From: Scilla litardierei
Lineage: Eukaryota; Streptophyta; Magnoliopsida; Asparagales; Asparagaceae
Assembly (NCBI GenBank): GCA_030789695.1
Contig: CM061139.1
Span: 7,641,878-7,705,877, forward strand
DNA length: 64,000 nt
Direction: 5' to 3'
Part shown: positions 46,330-58,385 of the stretch, in pieces
Numbering within the stretch: the first letter of the stretch is position 1
How the letters are laid out: every line of letters starts with the position of its first letter
Notes under the pieces: model-generated
Database searches by the model: none
Told to the model about the DNA's origin: nothing
Seen by the model: only the letters and a program-made list of their open reading frames with translations
Translations under genes and position numbers: made by a program

Positions 46330-47093
46330 GGTCTTTTTTCACGTTGGCTCATTGCGTTATTTGTACTGTAACGCCTGCTTTTTCCCCGTTTACTCCCCTT
46401 GTTTTGGATTAGGATTTATGCGCTTTGCCCTCCCCCCTAATTTTTTTTTGAAATTTAACACCTTTTATCTCTAACGACACACACACACACCACACTCTTC
46501 TAGCTATTTTGTCATTTGCATACGTGCATCGCATTTTGTTGACTTGGACAAACCCAGTTGGCAGGGTTTGTCCCATATGGCAAGGGGATGGGTGTGCCAC
46601 CTCATCCACCCACAGAGTGTGTGAGGGAGTGAGTGCAGTTTGGAATGTGTGTTTGTTGACCCCAAAACAAAGGCCCCTTTCATTCCCATTAATTGCATGC
46701 TTGCCATTGCTTTTTCATAAAGCCCAATGCCTCTCCTTTTTCAACATATTTATGGGTTTACCATTTTTCTGACTGCTTTTCTCCATTTTATGCACTTTGC
46801 CCCCCCCAAGTTTTTTGCAATTTAACCTCTTTTACCCTCTGACGATACCAATACGCACATACACTTCTCTGTCCTTTTCGGTTGCTCGGGTGTCCCTTCT
46901 CCTCCCTACAATACCCCCACACACGCCCACTCTTTTCTCGCTCTTTGGTCGGTTTCGCGCGTGCATTGCATCCTATATGTGTGTTTTTTCTTGGGTCACC
47001 GTGCACAATGTGCACGTGTTATTTCTAGTTAACCCTTCAAGTTATACAATTTTCTTAGAGGTTGTTTGGCTTTCAGAAAGAAATAGAAATGTT
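46330..47093. repeat. Original flank of element X: degenerate tandem units, no gene
   Basis: GCxCTTTGCCCxCCCC ... AATTTAACxxCTTTTA occurs at about 46420 and again at about 46794; CATTAATTxxAxGC ... TTTTTCATAAA at about 46688 matches 4700-4730. Includes a (CA)n run near 46484. Ends with the Copia-2 target ATGTT (47089-47093). Confidence 0.55.
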
Positions 47094-48828
47094 TGTTGGA
47101 TATTGGACTCCCCGGATTTGGGTTTGGATGACGAACAAACATAAATATATTATGAACTAACAATTTGTGAGCGCAGTTATGGAGATCGTCGCCAAATTCA
47201 TTTGAACATCCTAAGCGACGTCTCGAGACTTCTCAAAGCACGTGATCGTATGCCTAAAGCTTCATTGAAGCTTTTGGACCATTTTAGAAGTCATGAAGAT
47301 TCGGATCGAAGCTTTCGAAGACGGTTCGTCTAGTTTCATTTATAGTCTTTTAGCTTCGTTACGTAGAATGTTAAGCCTTGAGTAGGTCTTACTTTTAATC
47401 TTCATAACGCTCCTATCTTAGACATAGGAACGTGTAAGAAGTCCATACAAACTTTTCCGAAGCATCGCGCTTCGATTCGCGACTTCTTGTGCATGTTAGT
47501 TGGTTCAAGAAGAAGAACCAACCGACTAGATGGTGATCTAGTCGGTCGGCAATCCTTCTTGGACCGACTAGTTTGCCTTCTCAAATCATAGCTCTTTACT
47601 GTTTACAGTTAGTCGGTTTACGTTGACTCACCGACCGACTAGTTTGTGAACTAGTTGGTCAGTGATGCTTCTTTGACCGACTAGTTGAGCTTCTACTGTA
47701 CATGCCAAGTTACTGTTTGTCGTTAGTCGGTCTTTGCACATTTGGCGACCGACTAGTTGATGAACTAGTCGGTCAACTTTTGTTCTTGGATCGACTAATT
47801 CTATTTGTTCTCAGACTATTAGTTTTATCTCTTAGTCGGTCTGAGTTGAGTCACCGACCGACTAGTTGTGAAACTAGTCGGTCAGCAACTCTTCTTTGTC
47901 CGACTAGTTCCTTAAGTCTGAACTTCGACCTATTCCCTGTTCACCAGTTAGTCGGTTCATGTTGATTGATCGACCGACTAGTTGATGAACTAGTCGGTCG
48001 GTGGTTGTTCTTTGACCGACTAGTTTGGTTCAGAATAGAGCCGTTGGAGCTTTAATTGAAAAGTTTTTTTCTCTCTCTCTCCTCTAACCTATATATACTT
48101 GATGAGCTGCATTCATTGCACTCAAGGATGATATTAAGACAAGTTTAGAGATCAAAGAGAAATCATTCCCTCTCATTCAAAGCTCTTTCATTCCAATCTT
48201 GAATCTCTTCTCACTCTTATTTCAAAAGAGAGATTCATTGATTGTGAGCCTTCCAAGCCAAGTGCTTGATCCTAGGTCACCATCAACCTCATAGCTCTAC
48301 ATAGCTGGTCTACATCTTGGAGCTAGGGTTTGGTGCCTCTTCATCTTCCTCAAAATCATCTTTGTCCTAATTCGTAAGAATACTCAAGGCATAGGTATTT
48401 TGTGGTAAGCTATTTCATTTCATTTACTTTCGATATTGTAAGTGATTCGCTCTCGGTTGTGAGAGTGTGTTTGTGATCCCGGGTTGTGGGAGTCACAAGT
48501 TTCATTTGTGTATGATTTGACTTGTGAAGGTTTTCACAAGTATTTCATAGTGGAAATCTTGAGTTAGGGTTTCTAACTCAAGTATCCGGAAGTGATCCGG
48601 GTGGTTGGGACGTAGGATCACCGGGAACAAGTCGGGGAGACTTGGGTGGATCCGAACCCAGTAATATCGTTTGTTTGCGATTGTTTATTTGTTGTCGATT
48701 ATTTACTATTCTGCATTTCCGCATTAATTGGTAGAGTTTGCAAGGTAATTAGGAATTAGCCTCTTAATTATTTTAAAGTACTATTCACCCCCTCTAGTAC
48801 TTGTGCAGTAGCTTAGCAGGGCATTACA
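47094..48828 (+). repeat. 5' LTR of Copia-2
   Basis: 1735 bp. Array at 47521-48024, TATA at 48090-48097, ends GGGCATTACA. Confidence 0.93.
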
Positions 48829-48830
48829 TT

Positions 48831-48842
48831 TGGTATCAGAGC
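48831..48842 (+). other. Primer binding site of Copia-2
   Basis: TGGTATCAGAGC two bases after the LTR. Confidence 0.9.
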
Positions 48843-48855
48843 CAAGTCTATAGCT

Positions 48856-51096
48856 ATGACTGCCAACGACAACAAGACCGTTCGTCCACCTTCCGACTAT
48901 AGCACCTTCAAGAACCGTGAAGGAGTGTCTTCGGTAATGGAAGGACATTCCTCAACGAGGCCTCCATTCTTCAACGGTACCAATTACGGGTACTAGAAAT
49001 GCCGGATGGAAACTTTCCTCCGGAGTGCTTCATTATGGAGGGCCACGATGAAGGAGTATGTCAAGCCCGCCGAAGAAGATTTCGAGAAATGGACTCCAGC
49101 TGAGATCGCCGTGGAGGTAAGCAATGCCAAGGCAATGAACGCCTTGCAATGTGCTTTGGAGCCCGAGAATTTCAACAAGATATGCACATGTAAGAGTGCA
49201 TATCAAATATGGAACTCCCTTCTCATCTTGCATGAAGGGACAAGTAGGGTAAGAGACTCCAAACTCGTAGTAGTAAATAAAAATTTCGAGTTATTTCATA
49301 TGCTACAGGGTGAGAAGATGAAGGAGTACTATGCTCGCTTCGTCGACATCACAAACGAGTTGGAGGCTCTCGGAAAGACCTACACCCAAACGGAGAAAGC
49401 CTCGAAGATTATCGATGGACTTCCTTCTAGTTAGGAGAAACGTACCTTCGCCATCGAGGAAGGTAATGATATGAAAACCTATACAGTTGTTCAACTAATG
49501 GGTACCTTGATGTCTTACGAGGTACGCAAGGATAGCAAGTTGAAGTTGCAGGAAAAGATGAAGTTCTACCTACAACAAGACGAGCCAAAGAAGAAGGCTA
49601 TTGCTTTCAAGGCCGCTCCATCAACTTCCACATCGACCGATGATGAAAACTCGGAAAACGAGTTGGACTTGTAGTCCATGGCTCTCATGGCCAAGAAGTT
49701 CAACCGGTTCTTCTGAAAAGGTAACTTTAAAAACAAGTCAAAGTTTAATTCTTCTAATGCCTCCTCTCCTTTGTGTTTTCAATGCAACAAGCCCAGACAC
49801 ATGAAAGCGGAGTGTCCTCAAAACAAGCACAAGGAGAAGTGGAAGGCGCTGAAGTACGACAAGTCCAAGAAGTACAAGAAAGGGAACAAAAAGGGGCTTG
49901 TCGGGACATTCACCGACTCCGATGATTCCTCTAGCGGAGAGTCAGATGATGAGCAAGTGGAGCAAGCACACATGTGCTTCATGGCTAGAGAGGAGCAAGA
50001 TAAAGATTCCTCCTCCGATGATAGCGACAACGAAGGCGATGAGGTAACAATGGATGACCTTAGGAATGCTAATTTTCAATTGTGGTCTAAGTATACTAAA
50101 TTAGTAAATAGGTATACTAAAGTAAAAGATGACTTAGCTAGCATCCAAACCTCGCCTAAAACTATCATCACCAACAACGACACCGTTGTTGAAGGGTTGA
50201 AGAATGAGATTGTTAATCTCAAGACTCAACTTGAATATGTTAGCATTGAGGATCCGGAGGAACACAAGATAGCGGATTTGACTTCTCAAAACTCGACTTT
50301 GAGTATTGAGAATGAAAATCTCAAATCTCGTGTTTATGTGCTCACATCGCAAGTATCCACTTTGGATACTTCTTTGCGTTCTCTCACCGAGAAATATGAG
50401 AGCACATTAGGCCGAATTAACAAATTCAATAAGGGTAATGACCATTTGGATAAAATCCTAAGTGACTTACTTCCGGCCAATCACCACATTGGCTTGGGGT
50501 ATAAGATGGGAAGTTCATCCAAATCGGCCACTACTTTTGTTAGGCCAACTTTCGGTGACTCAACGAGTGGTAGCAAACACTCTATTGGTAGTTCATCTAC
50601 CAATGGTGCTTCCACCTCGTCCACACCCTCTTTCGGAAAGAAACCCACTTTGGGTGGACCTCCAAAGAAGGGCCATGCTTACATGTACACGAATACTATG
50701 CCACGTAGGAACACACGTCCTACTCCACCGGCTCACACATATGATGATTTTTATGCTACACGTTCACGGGCACGTGCACACAATGTGAGACACCCTCATG
50801 CACGTGTTCCTCCACATGCATATGTACACCCACATCATCGTATGAATAATTCTCATAATGCACCATTTCATCATGTTCCTTATGCCTATCCACGACATGC
50901 ATCACGTAGAAACCAACAACGCATGCATGCACCCAATAGGATGAGGGCTCCCAAAATATTCACAATTTGGAGCCCAAAGGACACAAGCATGAATGAAAAA
51001 CAAGTTTACATGAATGCTTATTTTTCGGATGTTGTGCATAGTGTTAATTATGCGGGGAAGTCTAAGTCCAATTGGACTTGGCTTCCAAAGGTCTAA
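48856..51096 (+). pseudogene. Copia-2 gag, with internal stops
   Basis: ATG 48856, same domains as Copia-1 gag. Stops: TAG 48994 (a Trp codon in Copia-1), TAG 49432 (Trp), TAG 49672 (shared with Copia-1) and TGA 49714 (Arg in Copia-1). From 49717 the frame is open to TAA 51094. The zinc knuckle at about 49774-49815 has Gly-to-Arg (CFQCNKPRHMKAEC) between the second Cys and the His. Confidence 0.9.
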
Positions 51097-51149
51097 TCTT
51101 TTGGACCCAATGACCTTGGGTACCATGATATGAAATTTTCTATCTTTAG
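51091..51149 (+). other. Candidate 59-bp intron between gag and pol of Copia-2
   Basis: AAAG|GTCTAATC ... TATCTTTAG|GTACTCAAG, the same length and borders as in Copia-1 despite several internal substitutions. Confidence 0.4.
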
Positions 51150-54100
51150 GTACTCAAGAAAAAGAAAAGGAGCAACAAATTTAAATTTAGCTCCAAGGGG
51201 AATTGGATACTCGATAGCGGGTGTTCAAAACACATGACGGGTGACGCTCAATTGCTCTCCGGAGTGGTTCCCATTGCAAATGGAAACCTCGTCGTCTTTG
51301 GAGGCAATGAGAGCGGAACCATCATAGGTGTTGGTAAAGTGGGTAACCCTTCTAAACCCCTAATATGTGATGTTTACCTTGTTAAAGGATTAAACCACAA
51401 TCTCATTTCAATAAGTCAACTTTGTGACAAAGGTTACAAAGTTAGCTTTGCGAAAGGAATGTGCCATATTTTAAGAAAAGATAATAATGACTTATTGTTT
51501 TCCAGCACACACCATAAGGATATATACATCCTAGATCTTCCAAGATCACATGAACAATGTCTCATTGCCAACACAAGTGAACAACACTTATGGCATCGAC
51601 GTTTTGGTCATGTGAACTTTGTAACACTATTTAAGCTTTCCAAGTTAAATTCTATTAGAGGCTTCCCTAAGCTAATCTTTCAAAAGAAAAGCTTTTGTGA
51701 CTCGTGTCAACGAGGCAAGCTTCCAAAATCGTCGTTTAAACCTAAGAAAAGTATTTCTTCTAAGCGGCCACTAGAGCTATTACATCTAGATTTTTTTGGG
51801 CCAACTAGAGTTGCTTCTTTAGGAAATGCACGTTATGGACTTGTCATCGTTGATGACTTTTCTAGGTTTACTTGGGTATTTTCATTATGTAATAAAAATG
51901 ATGCTTTTGAAAACTTCACAATTTTTGTTAAGAAAGTACAAAATCTCTTAGGAACCACCATTGTCACTATTCGTAGTGATCATGGAGGAGAATTTGAGAA
52001 TGAGTCTTTTAAGACATTTTGTGATGAAGTTGGTATTACACACACCTTTTCATTCCCTCGCGCACCTCCTTAAAATGGTGTTGTTGAGAGAAAGAATAGG
52101 ACGCTAGTGGAGTGTGCTCGCACTATGCTTGATGATAGCCAACTTGGCCATCAATTTTGGGCGGAAGCGGTACACACCGCTTGCTATGTGTTTAATAGAA
52201 TACTTTTGAGGCCCGGCACTAAACAAACTTGTTATGAATTGTTGTTTGGTAGGTTGCCTCAAGTTAAACATTTTCGTGTTTTTGGTTCAAAATGTTTTAT
52301 TAAGAACACGTATGGTAGTTTGGACAAATTCGATCCAAGATCCGATGAGGGGATTTTTGTTGGGTATTCCTCACATAGCAAAGCCTACCGGATATACAAC
52401 AAACGAACCTCAACGATCGAGGAATCGCTTCATGTTTCATTCAATGAAGGATTTGTTCCAGCTAGAATTACTAATGATGATGACTCTATGGATGTCTTAT
52501 GTGATTCAATTGGTAATTCTAACTCTAATGATTCTATTGATTCTATTGAGACTAACCCGACTAATGATGTTTTTGAGAATGTTCCTAGTGATCAAGGAAT
52601 TCCCAAACGGCTTCATACCGTTTGTGACCATCCTCATGAGCAAGACATTGGCAATATCCATGATAGTGTCAAGACGAGATCTCAAGTCAACCACTTCGCT
52701 CATTGTGCCTTTGCCTCCTCGATTGAGCCAAAGAATGTTGATGAAACATGCGAAGATAGCGCTTGGATCCTTGCCATCGAAGAGGAACTCATTCAATTCA
52801 AGAGGAATGAGGTTTGGGAGCTTGTTCCATTGCCATCGAAGAACCACACCGTCATAGGGACAAAGTGGATCTTTAAGAACAAGACCGACGAAAACCAAGT
52901 CGTCGTCCGGAACAAAGCTCGGTTAGTAGCTCAAGGCTATCGGCAAGAGGAAGGTATCGATTTCGAAGAATCCTTTACTCCGGTAGCTAGATTAGAATCA
53001 ATTAGATTATTGTTATCTTTTGCATGCCATAAGGATTTTAAATTATTTCAAATGGATGTGAAAAGTGCGTTTTTAAACGGAGATGTTGTTGAGGAAGTTT
53101 ATGTTTCTCAAACTCCGGGTTTTATAAATGAAAAATTTCCAAATCATGTTTTTAAACTTAAGAAAGCACTTTACGGTTTGAGACAAGCTCCTCGAGCTTG
53201 GTATGACCGTTTAAAGAATTTTCTTTTGGATTTAGGTTTTAAAATGGGAGAAGTTGATTCCACATTATTTGTTAAGTATTCGAACAATGATATAATTTTA
53301 GTTCAAATTTATGTTGATGATATCATTTTCGGTGCTACTAACTTTGCTCTATGCGAAGAGTTTTCTAATGTGATGAAGGATCAATTTGAGATGAGCCACA
53401 TGGGTGAGCTCAAATATTTCTTAGGTCTCCAAATTCGCCAAATGAACGATGCAATCTTCATCCACCAAACGAAGTACACGGTGGAGTTGCTAAAGCGATT
53501 TGGAATGGAGAATAACTCCGGGAAAAGACTCCAATGAGCACGACTACACATCTTGATAAAGATGCGGGTGGAAAAGATGTAGACATTCGTCTATATCGAG
53601 GTATGATAGGTAGTTTACTTTATCTTACCGCAAGTAGGCTCGATATTATGTTTGTCGTATGTGTATGTGCTCGTTATCAGTCTCAACCTAAGGAGTCACA
53701 CTTAGTAGCGGTAAAACGTAGTTTTCGTTATTTAAGTTATACACTTGATTTTGGATTACTTTATCCAATATCTAGCACGTATGAGTTAATCTCATATAGT
53801 GACGCAGATTATGCGGGATGCAAATCCGACAAGAAAAGTACTAGTGGCACTTGCCATTTTATATGAAATTCTCTTGTCTCTTGGTTTTCCAAGAAGCATA
53901 ATTCCGTATCACTTTCAACCACCGAGGCGGAATACATTGCCGCCGGTGCCGCGTGTACTCAAGTTCTTTGGATGAGACACACACTTAAAGACTTTGGTAT
54001 AAACTGTGATACTAGCCCTATCATGGTGGACAACCAAAGTGCAATATGTCTCTCCAAGAACCCGGTACACCATTCCCGTTCGAAACACATAGATGTCCGA

Positions 54101-54259
54101 CACCATTTCTTAGATGATCATGTTGCTAAAAAGAACATCATTTTAGTGTACGTTGAAACCCAAAAGCAAATCGTCGATATTTTCACGAAACCCCTAAAGA
54201 AAGACTCCTTTGTGCGGTTACGTCGAGAATTGGGGATTATGTGTGAATCCGAGATTTAG
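51150..54259 (+). pseudogene. Copia-2 pol (protease, integrase, reverse transcriptase, RNase H), with stops and frameshift
   Basis: Same domain order as Copia-1, including TIRSDHGGEF in integrase and [10 protein letters not shown] in reverse transcriptase. Damage: TAA 52071-52073 beside the integrase catalytic Glu (Gln in Copia-1), a 1-bp deletion in an A run near 53525, and TGA 53864-53866 in RNase H (shared with Copia-1). C-terminus at 54259. Confidence 0.92.
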
Positions 54260-55103
54260 GATTCATATGTTTTCAATAATCTTGCATGCTATTCAATTCT
54301 TTATATTTGCACATGCTAGATTAATTGAAATTTTCTGGATTTTTTGTTGAATTTTCGGAATTTTCACTCGATTTGTGCGTAATCGTCAAATTTCAGTTTT
54401 TCGATGTTTAATGGGGTAGTATAATGATTAATGAGAGTTTAATGATGTCTCGTCCAAGTGCGATTAGGAGAGAAATCAAAATTTCAAATTTTTTCAATTT
54501 TTGGACTCTCTTAGTCGGTCCGAGTTCATTGGCCGACCGACTAGATTCAGTTCTAGTCGGTCAGTGAATGAGCTTAGACCGACTAAATCTTCTCAGGAAA
54601 TTTGCCTTCAGTTACTGTTTACAACTAGTCGGTTCAAGCTCATTGACCGACCGACTAGATCGTGATCTAGTCGGTCAGTGCTTGAACTATGACCGACTAG
54701 TTGTGACAGGGACAGTTGCGTCTTTTCGACTTCCGACCGACTTAAATGAAATACAATCGACTTGATCTCATTCAAGTCGGTTTCTATTTCCCCTCCAGCT
54801 CGAAAAACCCCCGACCCTTTCGACTTCCACCGTCTCCAACCGTCGATTCCGGCCATCTCTCCGGCCAACTTCCCCTACTCCGGCCGTCGACATCCTCCTA
54901 GGGTAACCCCCTCTCTCCCATCCCTCTCTAGGGTTAGTTTCCTGTGCTTAGGGTTAGGGTTTCACTTGATTTTGACTTAGGGTTTCGGCTAGGGTTTAGA
55001 TCTCTAGGGTTTGTGATCTTTGCTTCATTGTGTTGATTGCGTCGTGTCGTGCCGCGCTTAGGCCCATACACGCATTCCGATCCGTCCTACGAGCCCATCG
55101 CCT
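54260..55103 (+). promoter_or_regulatory. Region between pol and env-like ORF of Copia-2, with AGTCGGT array
   Basis: Motifs at 54512-54700 plus isolated ones near 54734 and 54775. TTAAATG at about 54743 is a weak TATA candidate. A pyrimidine-rich, CTAGGGTT-rich leader follows. The upstream ATG used in Copia-1 is lost here. Confidence 0.65.
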
Positions 55104-56705
55104 ATGACCGTAGAGCCATCCCCTACGGATCCTGTTGAACTCTTGCAACCTAGACGCCGATCTAAGACTACCCAACCCTCGTCGTCGTCGTCTCCTCTCA
55201 AGCGAAAGAGGAAGCCGACAGCGAAGCCTAGAGCCCAATCTCAGCCCAAGCCCAAGCCCAAGCCCAAGCCCAAGGAACTTGCGTCTCCCTCCTCTTTTCA
55301 TACTCCTACAGATTCCGATACGGAGTATATACCCGAGACTGAGACCCATAGGGATCCCTCACCTCCTCCTAGGCAGCCTGAGTCTAGCTCACGTCCCCGT
55401 ACCCGTCAGCCTAAGGGAAAGGCTCCGATGCCGGTGGGCGGTGTTGATATTTCGTTGTGTCGTGATGACCCTATGTGTCTCGCGGCTTACAACCGTATCG
55501 AACACTGTTCGCTGCTTCTGGAGCATTTCGTACAGTTTAGTGACTTCCTTGGCCTCGCAGATCTTCTTTCGTCTTCCGGTCTTATCGATTACCTTCGATA
55601 TGATCCTAAGGCGAACCCACACCCTTACCCTCACCTCGTGAAGCTCTTCTATGCCAATAGGGTTCGTGGTCAGTACGACGAGACCCACTCGATTGAGACG
55701 ACTGTCTTGGGGACTCCGATAGTCCTCACGGCAGAAATCTTAGGAGAGGTTTTGCGTATCTCCTCGTCTGGCCTTCTACCGTCTGATATTTCCATTGATG
55801 ATATCTCTTCACTCGATCAGGTCGTACTTTCTGAGATCTTCCATGAGATTCCTCCCGCCATGATTGGCGTCCCCTCCAAGTCCTTCAAGCCTAATGCCTG
55901 GGTCCTAAACCTAATTCTGAAGTCGTGCTTACTTCCTAAGTACGACTCCTCCTCTTTACCGTCCCAGCCTTTCTTGAAGTTGATCTATGCCATCTTTATG
56001 GGGAGCTCGATTAACTGGGCTCGGATTATACTCGATAAGATGGATTCTTTCAAGTGCATCTGCAAGACCACGAAGTCGGCTCATATCCCATTCTCGTGCC
56101 TCCTGACACTCGTATTCCGTCACTTTCGTGTCACCTTGCCTCATGACGATGAGCGTCCACTCGGTCCCCCTCTGAACGCGACGGCCGTCAAGAAGTCTCT
56201 TGCGGCACTCCGTCATATTCAGAGGATGACCCCCTCTACTTCAGCTTCTGCCTCTACCTCAGCTGCTCCCTCTACCACTCTTCACGAGCTCGCACGTTCA
56301 GTGAGACGTGTGGAGTCTCGTTATGCTCGTACCAAGGAGATTCTTGCTCGCATTGCTCGCCACCTTGGTATTGACATACCTCCGTCAGTCTCTGACGAGG
56401 AAGAGATGGATGAGGAGGAGATTTTGGAGCTTGCGTGTGTTTCTACTCGTGCCCCCGAGGGCACTTCTGGTGCTGCTGTTGCCACTTCTGGTGCTGGAGT
56501 TGCCTCTTCTGCTGGTGACCCCGAGAGTACTCCTGTTGCCACCGCTCCTGCGGTGGATGCTCCGACTGGTGCTCCCGAGGCCGCTACTGTTGCTGCTCCA
56601 GAGATTGCCACTTCTGTCGCTCCCGTGGACACTACTGCTGATCCGGTGACCACCTCCACTCCTGCAGCGCCTGTTGCTGCTGCAGATCCTTCCACTGCCT
56701 CTTGA
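55104..56705 (+). CDS. Env-like ORF of Copia-2 (unknown function), intact
   Basis: 533 residues, ATG 55104 to TGA 56703. Residues 1-130 are low complexity: Ser run, basic PLKRKRKPTAK and a (Pro-Lys) repeat from a CCCAAG hexanucleotide run. Residues ~135-375 form the conserved part (LLLEHFVQFSDFLGLADLLS; RGQYDETHSIETTVLGTPIV; WVLNLILKSCLLPKYDSSS; FMGSSINWARIILDKMDSF), of the type annotated as putative plant transposon protein. Then a short helical stretch (LHELARSVRRVESRYARTKE), an acidic run and an Ala/Thr/Pro/Val tail. No signal peptide or transmembrane helix, so 'env-like' describes position only. Layout resembles the second ORF of element C. It has stayed open while gag and pol have many stops. 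Confidence 0.8.
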   Translation: MTVEPSPTDPVELLQPRRRSKTTQPSSSSSPLKRKRKPTAKPRAQSQPKPKPKPKPKELASPSSFHTPTDSDTEYIPETETHRDPSPPPRQPESSSRPRTRQPKGKAPMPVGGVDISLCRDDPMCLAAYNRIEHCSLLLEHFVQFSDFLGLADLLSSSGLIDYLRYDPKANPHPYPHLVKLFYANRVRGQYDETHSIETTVLGTPIVLTAEILGEVLRISSSGLLPSDISIDDISSLDQVVLSEIFHEIPPAMIGVPSKSFKPNAWVLNLILKSCLLPKYDSSSLPSQPFLKLIYAIFMGSSINWARIILDKMDSFKCICKTTKSAHIPFSCLLTLVFRHFRVTLPHDDERPLGPPLNATAVKKSLAALRHIQRMTPSTSASASTSAAPSTTLHELARSVRRVESRYARTKEILARIARHLGIDIPPSVSDEEEMDEEEILELACVSTRAPEGTSGAAVATSGAGVASSAGDPESTPVATAPAVDAPTGAPEAATVAAPEIATSVAPVDTTADPVTTSTPAAPVAAADPSTAS

Positions 56706-57643
56706 GCTTCTTTGAGGCCTCTCCCGATGCACTTTAGATGAGATATCTTGTAGTGAGAGAGTGTGGGTTAGGATATTTTGGGTGGTTTTGTGGTTATGCT
56801 TTTTGATATTTTTGGACGTATGCTGATGTATCCCTGATGATGTTGTATGTTTTTGTGATACTCTGATATATGTTTTATGATGTTGTACTTTTGTGCTTCG
56901 ATCGTTGGATCGACATTTTGTATGTTGACGGATGTATCATTTGGATGTACTCATGCTTTTCATATATATATATACATCGATGTTGACATGTATTCTCTTG
57001 TGCACATTATATTTTTTTATGTCTCTGATGTTTTGAATTCGTCGCTCGACGAAAATACTTGGTTAAATATAATTCATTTTATGAAAACATAGAATTGTTT
57101 TCCATGCACTAAATTAACCAAGAATGTTGATATTGGAGAGTATATTCCATAACTCAATTCGTAAAATTAATTTGAGTTTTGATGATTTTATTTATCGATT
57201 TTCGACTTTGGTATCAATGACACGCCTTGATTTCATTCGTATTTTCTTTGGTGTCATTTGGACCGTGGTCGTATTCTACGACTCCCATGCTTTTATTTGA
57301 AGCCATTGTTGTTGTCGTTGATCTCCTCCCACTCTTTTTGCTAATGCCAAAGGGGGAGAGATATAATAATGACATGTGCTAAATGATAATTTAAGCATTT
57401 TTCCAAGAATCTAATTTGATATGTTAGATTCAGGGGGAGTTAAGATATAAAAATTGGATTTCAAATCCTAAATTTCAATATTTGATTCTCATTTTATACT
57501 TTATTCGTCTGCTTGATGCGTATTATTATTATTCATTTTGGAATTAACGTGTCATCAATGCATGGGGAGTAAGTAAATTACATTTGAATCATTATTTTTT
57601 ATTATTATTTATGTTGGTTTGTCATCACCAAAAAGGGGGAGAA
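56706..57643 (+). other. 3' region of Copia-2 with repeated polypurine tracts
   Basis: Same as 39763-40698. Tracts at 57349, 57431, a decayed one near 57560, and 57630-57643 next to the LTR. No gene. Confidence 0.8.
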
Positions 57644-58364
57644 TGTTGGATATTGGACTCCCCGGATTTGGTTTTGGATGATGAACAAACATAAATATAT
57701 TATTGTAACGACCACTTTTCATTGAACGTTGTTCGTGCACGTGCTTTTGGCCGTGCACGTGTTTGTTTTAGACCTTGTTTGTTTGTGAACACTTTCGTGT
57801 GATATGCCGTCGTGAACGTCTCTGAGAGTATTAAATAGTGGCAATAAATTTGAACGACGTTTCTCGAGTCGTTTTCCCACAATTTAATCTTATTCGATGA
57901 GATGTTGCGATTCCCACTTTTGACGGGAGACGTTTCTATTTTTAGTTTCGTCGTCCGATGTCGAAATTGAGATCCGTCTGCTTAGTTAGCTCACTTTCGT
58001 CGTCATAATCACCACGATATTTATTTTATAATTTTTAGAGTTCATTTGACCACTTTTATATTTTTTGCAAGGTTTAAAATATTTTTAATAATTAATTTTT
58101 ATATTAATTTCGGCCAAAGAAAATTTATTTGAGTTTAAAACGTTTTAAATAATTTTGGAGCCAATTTCCAGCTCATTTGGACCCCACCTAGGCCTTGGGT
58201 GAGTTGGAGTTGGTGAGATTTGAATTTTAAATTATTTTAAACTCCTAATCTCATTAGGATTAGCCCTAGACCTAGTCAACCCATCAACACTATATAAACA
58301 ACCTCTAGGAAGACCTATTTTCGCAAGAAAATAACCCTAGCCACTTCCAAAACCCAAATTTGAC

Positions 58365-58385
58365 GTTGCGACGAATCGTCGCAAC
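58365..58385. repeat. 21-bp palindrome in LTR D
   Basis: Arms GTTGCGACGA and TCGTCGCAAC around one A. A third arm GTTGCGACGA follows at 58385. Further GTTGCAACG and GACCGA motifs are scattered to about 58990, just downstream of the TATA box. Confidence 0.7.

Noticed and set aside
55104..56705. True retroviral envelope gene in Copia-2
   Set aside because: No signal peptide, transmembrane helix or cleavage site; only the position is env-like.
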